From contig JACAXG010000071.1 of assembly GCA_018881555.1 (NCBI GenBank), forward strand, positions 133,663 through 197,662: DNA of 64,000 bases, given 5' to 3'. The position numbers and the translations under genes are program-made. Positions 13,511-27,000 of this stretch are shown here, one piece after another. Position 1 is the first letter of the stretch, and each line of letters starts with the position of its first letter. The notes under the pieces are model-generated. The model ran no database searches, was not told the DNA's origin, and worked only from the letters and a program-made list of their open reading frames with translations. The stretch is from Amblyornis subalaris (lineage: Eukaryota > Chordata > Aves > Passeriformes > Ptilonorhynchidae).

Positions 13511-13636
13511 CACCTCTCCAGGAGAGCCTTTCCCACACACCCACCTCTCCAGGAGAGCCTTTCCCACACACCCACCTCTCCAGGAGAGCCTTTCCCACAC
13601 ACCCACTTCTGCAGGAGATCCTTTTCCACACACTCA
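13511..13636. repeat. 31-bp minisatellite, about four copies
   Basis: CACCTCTCCAGGAGAGCC begins at 13511, 13542 and 13573, and a diverged copy (CACTTCTGCAGGAGATCC) at 13604. The spacing is exactly 31 bp each time. Confidence 0.9.
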
Positions 13637-13826
13637 CCCAGCTAAAGGACTCGACAGCTCCCAGAGCCAGCTCACTGCAGCCAGGACCAGCACAGTGTCC
13701 TGCTCTGCCCAGCTAAACAAGCACGGCCCAGAAACTTCCACCTTTTCCCGGGTCAGCTGTGCTCTCTGTCAGTGTTTGCATATTCCAGAGCTGGAATTTT
13801 AAGGGACAGAAAGTTCACAGCACTCA

Positions 13827-14165
13827 GAATCACAGAATGGGTTGGGTTGGAGGGACTTTAAACAGCATCCAGTCCAACACCCCCTGCCATGGNNAGGGAC
13901 ACCTTCCACCTTCCAAGCCCCATCCAACCTGGCCTGGAACACTGCCAGGGATGNGGCAGCCACAGCTGCNGTGGGCAACCGATGCCAGGGCCTCCCCACC
14001 CCCACAGGGAACAACTCCTTCCCAATATCCCATCTAACCCTGCCCTCTGGAGAGGGAAGCCATTCCCCCTTGTCCTGTCACTCCTGTCCCAAGTTCCTCT
14101 CCAGCTCTCCTGGAGCCCCTTTAGGCACTGGAAGGGGCTCTAAGGTCTCCCNGGAGCCTTCTCTT
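13827..14165 (-). mobile_element. CR1 LINE 3' fragment
   Basis: AGAATCACAGAATGGGTTGG through CTGGAGCCCCTTTAGGCACTG. Two adjacent Ns at 13893-13894. Confidence 0.9.
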
Positions 14166-14870
14166 CTCTATTTCTGAGGTTTGTTTACTGCAGCTTGAAG
14201 CTGTGTTTGCTTGTGGACAAAAACCCACTGTTAATCCCAGAAGAGTCATAAACATTGAAATAGAGAATCATAGAATCATTGAAATATTTCTACCATATTC
14301 TGTTTGTTAAGCCTCTAACTGACCCATTACACAGCAGAGGAGAACAATGTCACTCTGGGGAGGAGCTGTGGAACAGGCACAGGGCTCTGACAGCTTTACA
14401 AAGTGTAGCTGTCCCAAACCTACCCCAACAAACACCACAACTAACAGGGGAGAAGGAGAAATGCCCACAGAGAGAGACAGCTCAACTAAATATCTGTGTC
14501 ACTCATCCACCAAGCCACTCGTGTGGTGCCCAGCCCTCCGAACACTGCATTTACAGCATTCCCTGTCCACCAGCACAAAGTTTCCAGGAGAAAGACACGT
14601 CNTCCTGCCTTCCAGAAGCAGCATCATTCACCCATTGTTACTGCCTCTGCACAATTCACAGCCATTCCCACGCTTCTGAACACCTGCTCGGAGCTGCCCA
14701 AGCAGGAGCGGTGCGGCAGGGCCGTGTCCAACCCTTTGTGTCCCTGGGAGAGCATCAGCACTCCCAGCTGCACCTGAAACCAGGTGGGTTCTGCACCATT
14801 TAACAAGCCCGGAAGAGTGGTGGCCCGGGAGGAAGCGGACGGCTCCGGCCGCACAGCAGCCGCCCCGTAC

Positions 14871-15079
14871 CTGACTGGTTGTTCCGCATGCGGATGGCCT
14901 TGGCCTTGGCCAGCTCCAGGGCCGTGACCCAGCGCTGCCTCTCCACCTCGGAGTTGGCCTTCAGGTGGTAGGTCCTGCCCCCGTTGGACAGCACGATGTT
15001 GCACGAGTCCTCGGTGTCGATGTGGGCCGTGGACAGGTTGATGGTCCCGCGGCACGTGTGCGCCATCTCCGCCTGCGTC
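14871..15079 (-). CDS. OSBP2: OSBP2 coding exon 2 (second half of PH domain)
   Basis: The acceptor is GTTCCCGCGCAG just above 15079 and the donor GTACGG begins at 14870. The 209-nt exon encodes [18 protein letters not shown], the strand region with [15 protein letters not shown], and the closing PH helix [19 protein letters not shown], whose invariant Trp is present. It ends in phase 1 inside a Ser-Asp/Gly-type codon, as in human. The frame is open throughout and the exon is clearly GC-richer than the flanking intron. Confidence 0.95.
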
Positions 15080-18000
15080 CTGCGCGGGAACAGAGGGACA
15101 GGGAAGCGTCAGTGCCCCTGCGCCCGGCCCGGCCCCAAACCGCCGCCCGGGCACCCTCCTGCGCGGCACAGACCCGTGGGGACATCCCGAGCTGGCAGAG
15201 CCAGCCACCAAAGCTGGACAAGCTCCTCAAACAGAGAAACAAGGACAGGCTAAGGTGTTTAGAGTTGTTCCCGTGAAGGAACAACACCCNGTCATTCCCG
15301 AGGCTGGTTGCACATCCTGCTGTGCCCATTGCTTCTGGCTGCTCTAAAAGCAAAGTTACCAACCACACACCACTGGCCTTTCTCATCTCNTCTCCATTGG
15401 TGCTTTTCTCCCTTCTCCCGGCTGTCCCACCTCCAGCATCCAGCATTCTGTGGCTCTTTACACCCCCTCCCTCCCACCACTGTTTTTGTCTAAGCGTGCT
15501 TAGATCTTGCATGTCCCAGCCCTGGGGTGGCAGCAGGGCCAGGGCAGTGCCCGTCCCCTGAGCTGGCACTGCTGGGGCACCTCCAGTGCTGGGGCAGCTC
15601 CGGGACCCTCCTAAGAGAGACCTGGAGGGGCTGGAGCGTGTCCAGGAAAGGGAACGGAGCTGGGAAGGGGCTGGAGCCCCAGGAGCAGCTGAGGGAGCTG
15701 GGAAAGGGGCTCAGCCTGGAGAAAAGGAGGCTCAGGGGGGACCTTCTGGCTCTGCACAACTCCTGACAGGAGGGGGCAGCCAGGGGGGGTCGGGCTCTGC
15801 TCCCAGGGAACAGGGACAGGAAGAGAGGGAAAGGCCTCGAGCTGTGCCAGGGGAGGGTCAGGTTGGATACTGGGAACATTTCTTCACAAAAAGGGTGTTC
15901 AGGTACCGGCATAGGCTGCCCAGGGCAGTGGTGGAGTCACCATCCCTGGAAGTGTTCAAAACAATGTGTTGATGTGGCACTTGGGGACANGGGTTGGTGG
16001 TGGCCTTCACAGTGGCAGGTTAATGGTTGACCNTGATGATCTCAGAGGGTTTTTCCAACCTCANCAACTCTGTAATTCCACAGGAACATCACAGCACACG
16101 AGTCTGTAGGTCTCCTGAGGGAGGTTTTACAGGCACAGCCTGGAGCTGCTCTCAGAAAGTGTTGGTGGCCAAGTTCATTATGGGATGGAGATATGGTCCC
16201 TCCCAGGGAAGAAGGGGCAGCAATCCAGGGATACCCACTGCCAACCTTATTCCTGGGGCTGCTTGTTATGCAGAAGGAGGCCACTCTGGCTGACCATAAA
16301 CTCAGATCCCCAAACCCCCACCCCTACCTGCAGCATCCTNAGGGTGTCTCTCATCTGCTCAGCCCTGACACTGCTTTGTGGGACGGATTCATCCCAGGAC
16401 CACGTCCAAGCTGGACATGAGGGCACAAAATCCTCCTGGTGCCTGATAAACACTTCCAGTTCGTGTCTCTCAGCACCACAGGGTAAGTTCAGACCCAGTG
16501 TGGTTACAGTTTTTGCAGGGGGTGAGTTGGCCCCAAAGGAATCAAGCCCCAATTTTCACTNCCAAGTCACTCCTTCGTGCTGCAGCACGTCCTGTGTTCC
16601 CAGGAGAGATCCCTTCCCACCTTGGGAGAGCTGCTAAAATCATTTTCTCTTCTCNGAACAACAAAGGTCTCCAAGGTGACCGCACTAAATCAACTGCAGA
16701 CGTTCAAACAGCCTCGCTCTCCCGCCCAAGGAATCTGGGATTTCGCTCTCCCGGCTCCCTTCCCGTGCCAATCTGCATGGGAAATCAATTCCTATCAATC
16801 AGCACCCACCCACGAGGCAGGCACCTGACCCAGCCCGGAGCCAACGGCAATCTCCTGTGTCCACACCAGGGAAAGAGGCAGAGGTGCCCTTCAGAGCCCT
16901 CGCGGTCAGCGGGATCTGCTTATTCACCGCTGGCGCTCGGCGCTCGCATGACATGATCCCGGCACATTTCCCGGCTCTCCCCTTCCCGCAGCAACCTGAG
17001 CGCTGCATCCGGAGAGCACCTGGCTGAGGGAGGTTAAACGTGGCCATGGAGCACACAGAGGTGGAGGCAGCTGAGCCCCCTAGGGATTTTTTAGCTCCGC
17101 GAGGGAGCAAAAACCGTCGGGATTTGCCCTCGGAGAGACAGAATTAGAGCCGTGCATGGNAGGCTGGGGGGGACTGAGAGCCTTGCAGAGAGTCCTGGCC
17201 AGGACACAGCCAGAGGGAAAAAATATCCCAAAATACCACAGGGAGCACTAAAGCACCCACCCAGCCAGTGGACAGAAAATGCCATGGGTCAATATACTCC
17301 TTTTCCCAGCAACAGGATCCTCAAAGCACCAGGACACGCTCCATGGAAGCCTTGAGGGATCAGCCCAAGGCAACGCTGCCCAGCCCAGGCACCCAGCTCC
17401 ACACAGAGCAGGCCAGGAATCATGGACACAGGTGTCATTCTTATCCCCAAAATCNGTCTTGTGGCAAGAACAGTGCTGTTATGGACACGTCAGGATCATC
17501 AGAGAGGAGATTCCTTACTCTAAAACATGGATATCCTTTACCATGATGCCAGCAGGCCCCTATTTCAGCTGCCAAACCTCCTCTGGATGCACAGGTCCCA
17601 ATTCCCATGTGGATTTTGTCCAAGCCATCAGATGTTGCTGCTCTGAATACACATTTGCCTTTTTTATTTCAACACAAAAATAGCAATTTCAGACTGGCAT
17701 CACCATCACTCACCCTACCCACCAGCCCGGCACAGCTCTTTATCCCAGCCACTCACAACGATGGATTGTGCAAAAATCTTCAGAGATTTTATTTTTACAA
17801 TATTATTTACAGCGTTTCTACCTTTTTTCTGACTGGAAAAGCTGCTTCAGCTCCCCAACACCGCAAATCTAAACACAGAGAGCTTTACAAGGCAATTTAC
17901 AGCATCAGTTCCTTAAAAGGGCTTCAGTATAAAACTCCTGGAGTCTGAGACTCATATTCCGCAGCCTGACAGAGCAGCTATGTACTGCAGTGCCATAAAA

Positions 18001-21000
18001 GAGCAGCAAATTATAATTTAAAGACCTTCTTCCCAGTTCTGAAGGGACACTCGAGCTCCAGGAGGCTGCTCAGCATGCCAGTGTTGTGCAGGAGAAAGAT
18101 GCTCCCAATTTTTAACAACTGTACCAAATCTCCCTGGGTATAAACAACAAAACTCCCTCTAAGGGCTCACAGGACAGGTTTATCAACAGAGCAAAGAGAA
18201 GAAGGCAAAAAAGGAGATGATAAAATGTTTTTTTCTAGCAGCTCCACGGCTGTGGGTTTGGTGTTATCCCAACAGCCAGAGATCTGCTGCTTACACAGAA
18301 TTTGTAATTATAACTGCGTGGCTCTGCTGGAAGTTAACAGGAGCAGCAAGGAATGAACAACCCCAGCTCACACCCTGCTCCCAACATTTAACAAGCACAG
18401 GGGATGCCTGTGGAACTGCTCTTAAAATTTCCTTTCCACCAGCAATGCTCAGCACCATTCTGGGTAGCCTTGTCCCTCCTAAAATCTGACTTCTCCTTGT
18501 GCCACAGCTCCGACAGGATCAGGCAGAGACTCCGGCAGGGAACTGAGACTGCCCTGCACAGCACCCGTGTCCCAGGAACAGCAGAATTCCAGCCTCAGCA
18601 CCCACAGCAGGTCAGGGAGCTCCCAGCAGCCCAGCCCCGGGACCAGAGCACTCCTGCAATCCTGGGAGCATCCGGCATCACGAGGGTGCCAGGAACACTC
18701 ACGGTGGTGAGGGAGAGGTCTCCAAACTGGATTATCCACCTGAAACTCAGCAGGNACCTACACAAACACTGACCTGAAGCTGGCCAGGCCAGATTCCAGC
18801 ATCACCCGTGTCACCGAGGCACCTCCACAGGGAAATCCAAACACAGCTTAAGTTATATCCAGAAAAACGACCTCCTGAAATAGGCTCACACTCTCATCCT
18901 ACAGATCTTTCTCTGATTATCTCAAAATCATTGCTTTGCTATCAGCCTCAGGAATCGCACACTTGATTCTACATCATGGAATGATGGAAAGATTTGGAGT
19001 GGAAGGGACCATAAAGATCATCCCATTCCACCCNCTGCCATGGGCAGGGACACCTTCCACTANCCCAGGCTGCTCCAAGCCCATCCANCCTGGCCTTGGA
19101 CACTTCCAGGGATCCAGGGGCAGCCACAGCTTCTCTGGGCAACCTGTGCCAGGGCCTNCCCACCCTCNNAGGGAAAAATTTCTTCTCAATATCCCATCTA
19201 ACCCTGCCCTCTGGAGAGGGAAGCCATTCCCCCCTGTCCTGTCCCTCCATGCCTTGTCCCAAGTCCCTCTCCAGCTCTCCTGGAGCCCCTTTAGGCACTG
19301 GAAGGGGTTCTGAGGTCCCCCTGGAGCCTTCTCCTCTCCAGGTGAACACCCCCAGCTCTCCCAGCCTGTCCAGAGGATCTCAAATGCTGAATTCCCATCA
19401 CTGTTTCCCAGAGTAAATGGAGGTCACTGCAAGGCTCACACTCATCACCTCCCCAGGACAGGCTCAGAGAAGCACAAGGTGAGCAGGAGAGACTCCTGAA
19501 GACTCAGGAGGTTTTTGTCTCCCTATCCCAATGTCTCCCGCCCCCTGGGCTTTCGCTCACTGAGGTTGCACCACAACCAGTGAAATCTGGGCACTGGGGG
19601 GTTCAGAGGCTGCATCCGAACCCCCCCAGTCTCCGACCACACTGTCCAGGGACTTCACCCCAGCGTTATCCAGGAGCCAGCACGGCTCAGGAGGAGCCAG
19701 CACGGCTCACGAGCAGCCTCTGACTCACCCNTCCCTTGGGAAAGCAGCACTGACTGTTCCAACAGGGACCAGCCCTGAGCTCCAGCCCTGGAACAGGCAG
19801 AGGCACCAGCAGCCAGCCCAGACCATTCGCAGGGCATCACTCAGCTCCCTGAGCACTGTTTACCCAGCAAATATTTCCTAATTTAAACAGCATTTACAGA
19901 AAAATCTCCTGCTGTAGCTGCAGANTCTTGTGGTTTTTTCCTTCCCCTCCATGATTCCTGTTTAGCAAGGAAGTTTTACTGTCCAGCTTTGGGGTTTGAG
20001 TGTGGAACCAGCAAGAGCCTCCCCTGCACCTCCGGACNGGTTCCTGCAGGTCCCACACTTTGGCTGGATGAGCAACACAGCACAGGGACGGAGCCATCAG
20101 GGATGCTCCCAGCTCCTCCTCCGCTAGGAAGGAGTCAAGGAGAATACAAGGAACATCTGAAGAGTTTGAAAAGTCACAAACTGTGACAAAGGGAACAGAG
20201 NGAAATTGTTCACGGTTTGGAGCTTTTTTTGAGTCTCTGGTTGTGAGGCAGAGAGACCTCACAGCAGCACTGTCCCTACACACGGGGGATGAAGCTGGAC
20301 ACCAATCCCAGGTTCATCTCTGGAGCTGGCAAATGGACACGTGGAGGGACTTCCCCAGTGAGCAANCTGGGACAGTGGAAGGGGTTGGAATGGGATGAGC
20401 TTTAAGGTCCCTTCCAACACAAACCATTCCANGATTCNGTGACAACCTCACTGCTTCCCACACCACTGACCTCTCCTGACTCGGAGATTAAGACCTGTTT
20501 TTTCTACCGTTTCTTTCATGGATTAAGTTAAAACCAGTTTATTAATCTAATTTCTTCATCATGCTGGAAAATATCATAACATTCAGGGCTCTGCAGCCGT
20601 AGAGGAATATTTATACCCGTGGCCTAACTGGGAAATGCCCTTTGGAGTCAGGTGCAAGGACTGCTGCAGGCAGAGGGAAGGGGAGAAATCAAGGACAGGG
20701 AACAAACCAGGCAGAATTGGGCACTGCAATAGCTGGGGACAGTATTTTATTTCCTTACCAAGAGTGAGAGGCAGCACAAGACATGCCACAGCTCCGAGTC
20801 CCTGCTGTGCCTGAGCAGCACAGCTCGCTCTTCCCATGGGATGCTGGACGAGGCACAAGGATTTCCATACAGAATCCANAGTCTACCAAGGCTATCTGGA
20901 TTAGGTTGAGCTCTGCCATCCTTCACAGCATTCCCATAGGACGCAGGGACAGGAGCTGCATTCCCCACTTCTCACTGCCAACAAAAGGCTGTTGTGCCAC

Positions 21001-24000
21001 CACCCCCTCCCTGGCCAGCAGCTCCCTCATGGCTCAGCTCCTGCTTCCAGAGCATCCATGCCCACATCTGCTGCTGGAATTCACTGTCACCCCCACCCCA
21101 CACTCAATATTTGAAATATTAGATGCAACAACCCCACCTGCACAAGTGCTCCACAGCACATTTCCCAAAAAACTGAGATTTCCCACGTCCTTTGTTTGGA
21201 GTAATTGGGAGCATAAAGCCAGTGAGATCTCTGCTTCTCTTTTAGGCGTGAGAAAGCCCAAAAAGCACTTTAATTTGAGCTCACATGCCTGAAGTCAGGG
21301 GATGGGACACTGAAAACAACTCTCTTGGGGTTATTACTCCCCTCGGGTTCAAGGAAAAATGGGTTTTATGACAACTCAATCCCAGAACTCAAATACCCAA
21401 GGGGAAGCAGGCGCGTGGCTCCAGAGGTATTTTCCCAGTGAGTTCAGCACATCACAGCTGGTTCAGCAGGGCTCTCACAAACCACAAGCTCCACNTGACA
21501 AACAGCTCAGATTTTCCCTTTCCTTCCTCTTTTTGCCTTCCCCAAACCCAAGGAAGCACAAACCAACTCCAAACAAGCCCATGGCAAGTGTCGGGCTGAG
21601 ATTGCTGTAAAAACACACNATTTAGCTCTATTTAAAGGCCAACTAATCTGCAACTGGCTGCAATCAGGATGGGCACAGATTGGGAATGACCAGGTTTAAG
21701 GGAAAGCTTGCAATGCTGGCTGGAATCCTGGCTGAAATCCTCGTCAGCCAGAGGGATGCAATTCCAGCTGCAATCCAGGCTGCAATCNNNNNNNNNNNNN
21801 NNNNNNNNNNNNNNNNNNNNNNNNNNNNNNNNNNNNNNNNNNNNNNNNNNNNNNNNNNNNNNNNNNNNNNNNNNNNNNNNNNNNNNNNNNNNGAGGGATG
21901 CAATCCAGGCTGCAATCCTGGCTGCAATCCCTGTCAGCCAGAGGGATGCAATCCAGGCTGCAATCCTGGCTGCAATCCTCAGCAGCCTGAGGGATGTCTG
22001 CAGCTCAGGTACTCACCACCTCCACAGATCACAGGAATATTCCCCCACAACCCATCCAGCAGCTTCCCAAGCTGGTTGCTGGGACAAACCCCTGCCCACG
22101 CTGGGACCCAACACCACNAAGCCTCAGCTACACCACCCAAGCACGGATTTAGGGAAGATCTGGCCATACAGCTCTCCTGAAAGCAGGCAATAAGCACAGC
22201 AGNCTGGAATTCACACTCCTTTCCCCTGTGCCTTTCCACTTTAACTTGGCTGCAATACCCATCCCAGTGAAGCGACATGGAAAGACCTGGAAGGTGCCTT
22301 CTGCCCCACATCCTTTACAAACAGCCCTTGCCTCTCTGTGCTTCAGAGAGGAAAAGAACCTCCAGAGGAGCTCGGGGCAGGCAATTTGTCAGACAAATTC
22401 CCCCAGTGCTGCAGTGTAGGAGCCAGGACTGCCTGACAGCAAGGCTCCACACAACATCCCAGAAGCACATTTTGCCAACGCCAGAATTCCCTGGTCAGAG
22501 GCATCTCCAATGTGAGAGAATTCCATCAAGGAAAGGGACAGTTCACCCTGCTGGCAAACTCCCACGGGTGTAAGGCATGCTCAGGGCAAGAAAACCAACA
22601 CTGCCAGGCTGAAAGGGCTCTGAAAAAAACACGCAGGCTTCCCCTCACTCCTTTTCCTAAATAAAAGAGAGGTGGAGCTGCTGGGTGGCTGAGCAGCACA
22701 GGGANAGCCACTGGGCAAGCTCCTCCCAATATACAACATTTCCGAGCAGGGTGCTGAGTACAGGGGTTTATTCTTGAGACACTCGAGTGTAAAACCTGCA
22801 CAAATGCACACAATCCTTGGCTTTTCCTGCCAAAATCAGAATCACAGCCAAAGGCACACTTCTCTTCTCTCACTCCCCAATGTCCTGTTTCTGCAGTGCT
22901 CCCCCTGACAAGACTCCCACCCCAAATACAAGGATACCCTGAAATCAGCCCATCCAACTGCATATCTTCAGGACTGGCTTTTACACCACATTTCTGCCTC
23001 TCTCATGTGCATGGTGCAGATTTTCTGCCAGGAAACTTCAGCAGTGGGCCAGGAGATAAACTAAGCCATAGTGCAGATTTCAGCAGATATGGTCAGCAAA
23101 GGGACTTTGTGTTGGGGTTTTTATGGAAAAAAGAAAAAAAAGAAAAAAGAAAGCAAATGTTGAAAAAATTACAAGCAAGCACTCCCACTCCTCCCACCAC
23201 GCTGTGCTATCTCCTGTGCACCTCAGGNGAGCCTGGTGGTGGCCCTGGCTGATAAGGATATCAGCCCTGCAAGCAGGGGCACCCAAAGAGCCGCTGGAGG
23301 CTCTGGTTTGGGTGGGTGGCTCCACCTGCTCCCACCACCCCCAGGCCCTGCAGGGCACAGGCAGCTCCCTGTGCTGGTGTGACACGGAACAACCCCAGCC
23401 TCACCCCAACCCAACCCTGCTGCAGCCCCCAGAAAGGCCTTTCACTCCTTCCCTTTCTGCACGAGCACAATTCAAGGAAGTCGGCGTGGGGAAAGTATCT
23501 CAGTAGGTGGCCAGAAGGAAGAGCGTGTCCTCGGTGGCAGCTGGCCCACAGCTGACCCAGCACGGGGCCACTGCTGTCCCCCACAGCCCAGAAACCAAAA
23601 CACCAGCTCAGCAGCTTCGGCAAAGCCACTGCTGAGAGGGGCTGGGAACGGCTGCAGGGAGCTGGGCTCCGGGCATGGAGCTGGGAATGGCGTGACAGAC
23701 CCTGGGCATGGAGCTGGGAATGGCGTGACAGACCCTGGGCATGGAGCTGGGAATGGCTGTGGAGAGCCAGACCTTGGGCATCAAGCTGGGAATGGCTGTG
23801 GAGAGCCAGGCTCTGCACTTGGAGCTTCCAAAAACGCCAGAGGAAGCTCCCCAGTCACCCCAGTTTGTTGTTTTCGTTACTTCCCAAGCTAAAATGCCAA
23901 AGATCCAGAGGTGAAAAACCGCACCAAGACTTTCAGCTGCTGCTGAGTTTATCACATCAGTGAACAGTTCATGGAAGGGCTGGTCCAAATCCCATCATCT

Positions 24001-27000
24001 CCACAGCCATCAGGATAAGGCAGGACCTGGGCCAGGCCTGACTCAGGTGCTCGGTGGTTCATTTTTAAGCAAGAACAAACAGGGAGTGACCACACACAAG
24101 GTTCATTTGAAAAATGATCCTTACTGCACAAGAAATAAGTGCACTGCAGCAGATGAGAGCCTCAAGCAGGCATTTTTCTAATCACAGCCACTGCTTTCAA
24201 GTTTTTACTGGTCCTTCAGCCCTTGGGAATTGTGTGAAATGACCAGCATAAAGATCAGCCACAGTCAACTCNTGTTTATATTCTCTCACCACCATGGCCA
24301 AGGATATAGTAGCACACAGGGCACACACAGTCAACATTAAAACCCGATTTTTATTCCTATCCCTTCAATTCCTATCTCATTTACAATATTCAGATTGCTT
24401 AAAAATTCCTGGTTTTCCAGACCACAGACTTCAGGGATGTATTAGCTTTGAGCACAAGACTTATCCCATCTTTCCGAGATGGAGGNTGGGTAGAAGAGCT
24501 CGCTTCCAAGAATTTTTCCATGCTGCAAGCAGCTCTCTTTCTGCAAGTTACTGTCAATGTTAATGTTTTCAGTGCCCAATAAATTTCCTTCAGACACAGC
24601 ACATGAATTACGGTCTGTGACCTCAAACATCACTCTAAAGTCATCGCACTCCTGACTTCTTGCCAGCTTTCAAACAACGCTCAATTCTAGCCCAGGATAG
24701 CATCTCTGTGTGGATGAGATATTTCCTAGAGATAGCTATCTAGATGCAGAATCTCTCTCTGGATGAAATATTCCTTAAGGATAGATATCCGGATGCAAAG
24801 CCCACATGGTTGCATAAATACATTTTTTTCCTCTATTTTAAGGCACAAGGAGAAATGTAAAACTTCACATTTCAAACCCGAATTGTTGCTTCTCAGCCCT
24901 TGACCGTGAAATCCTCAGGTCAACAACCACTTTCCTGCAGGTTTATGTGGAGGCCCCAGTGCAGATGTGGAGAGAGGTTCCTTCAGTTCCATCTTTTCCC
25001 TGAACAGGACACGCTCAAGGCAAACACCCAACAGCAGCCAACAGCAGCCACTTCTGCAGCCTCCTGCAACCACCCAGAACTTTATTCCGTGACAAACCCT
25101 TGCTCAGCTCCACAATCAGCATATCCTGCTTCTGGGAGCAGTCACCCCCGGGGCANTGCTCAGTGGAGGCAGCTGCCTGCCTTCCAGAACAGATTCCAGC
25201 GGGCAGGAAATCACTACTTGAGAGCAGAGGAAGGGAGCATGAACTTGAGTATTGCATACAAGGTGCCTCCATGACCTCCACTCCCCAGCAACAGATCAGA
25301 TGATCCTTGGAGGACACGCTCCTGAGGAGTGTGGAGGTCAGCAATCCNGGGAACAGCAGGTTTTCCGTAAGAACTGAGGAGACAGAGGGAAATGCAAGCA
25401 GCACAGCAAATTGTGTCAGCAGTGTGAGTGCAAGGGGCAGCGTGGCACAGGGCGAGACCTTTCCCACCCCTTACGACACCACCTGAAAAATAGAACATGT
25501 TGGCAGCTGGCATTCCAGCCTCTGGAGTTTGATTNGAAACACAAATCAAGAGTTAACCACTTGCTGGGCCATGACTGGGACTGACTCTTGGATCAAATCC
25601 TGCAGGTGCCCAAGTGACCTTGGCNAAAAACTTCAGGACAGCCCTGGCACATCTCAGCTGCTTCACTGAGACCCAACGTCCTTCTGCACTGAGTCCCACT
25701 GCCAGGACACAGGGAATGGCTTCCCACTGCCAGANGGCAGGGTTAGNTGGGATACTGGGGAGAAATTGTTCCCTGTGAGGGTGGGGAGGCCCTGGCACAG
25801 GTTGCCCAGAGAAGNTGTGACTGCCCCATCCCTGGAAGTGTCCAAGGCCAGGTTGGACGGGGCTTGGAGCAGCCTGGGCTAGTGGAAGGTGTCCCTGCCC
25901 ATGGCAGTGGGTGGCACTGGATGAGCTTTAAGCTCCCTTCCCAGCCAACCCATCCCATGAATCTATAGTCCAAGACACGCCAATAGTCTGCTGTGGGATC
26001 AGAATNCGGGAACTGGACATTTTCTGCAACACCCCTACGGATATTGACTGTGGGTTACCAGAACAGCCAAGGGGGAAGGCAAAGTCAGTGACCTTCAGGA
26101 GGGACAGCTCTCACGCACAGACAAGGATGAGTTGCAGCTTTCAGCCAATTTCCCAACAGCTCAGAGCAGACTCTCAGTGTTATTTCAGTGCACTGTGTTG
26201 CAAGACAACTCGTGTGGTGCAATAAATGCTCGGNGGTTTTACTGCAGGAACACTAGAGCTGTTTCAGCACAATGCGAGTCCTGCGCTCTGCTCCCACCCC
26301 CTTNGTGCTCCCCNGGCTGCAGCCAAGGCTGGCCANCATCTCCCAGACAGCCCTGCCCAGGACACCTTCCCAGCCCTCAGGAACACCCAGCTGCCAGCCC
26401 AGGCCTCTCCTCCATGCAGGAAAGGTTCCTGGCCACAAAAGCAGCACCAGCACTTTATCCAAAGTCACTCCTTTCCATTCCAGCAGTCACTCTGAGAAGC
26501 CAAGGGGCTTCCAAAGCAGTCGGCTGTACACACGAAGGCGAACAGCAATTCATGGAATCACGGAATGGGTTGACTGGGAAGGGACCATAAAGCTCATCCC
26601 ATTCCACGCCCTGCCCCCACCTTCCACTATCCCAGGTTGCTCCAAGCCCCGTCCAACCTGGCCTTGGACACTTCCAGGAATCCAGGGGCAGCCACAGCTT
26701 CTCTGGGCAGCCTGTGCCAGGGCCTCCCCACCCTCCCAGGGAACAATTCCTTCCCAATATCCCATCTAACTCTACCCTCTGGCAGTGGGAAGCCATTCCC
26801 TCCTTGTCCTGTCACTCCAGGCCCTTGTCCAAAGTCCCTCTCCAGCTCTCTCAGAGCTCAGAGTTGTTTTTTCACGGGAGAACCCCCCATTTTACATGTT
26901 GCTTGGGCANACGACCCCACAAGCCCCTCCAAGCCCACCCAGCTGCTCAGGCTCCTGGGAAGCAGCAGGATTGTGCCAGGAGGTCCCAAAGCCCCACTGC

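Larger units (their letters stand above)
1..14870. other. Probable OSBP2 intron 2: no coding exon recognised
   Basis: This is the region downstream of OSBP2 exon 2. I looked for the conserved STCNDLIAKHG and WSIMKN coding blocks on the minus strand and saw none. It holds the CR1 fragments listed separately, an A/G-rich tract, a 31-bp minisatellite, and a stub of CR1 3' octamers at 14262-14283. The remainder looks like ordinary unique sequence. Confidence 0.6.

Noticed and set aside
13511..13636. CRISPR-like regular repeats (also at 21704-22005 and 23668-23810)
   Set aside because: Units are directly adjacent with no unique spacers, and the genome is vertebrate; these are minisatellites.
1..14870. 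Further OSBP2 exons (coiled coil, ORD domain)
   Set aside because: The highly conserved blocks expected after the PH domain were not seen on the minus strand, so they should lie beyond the left edge.
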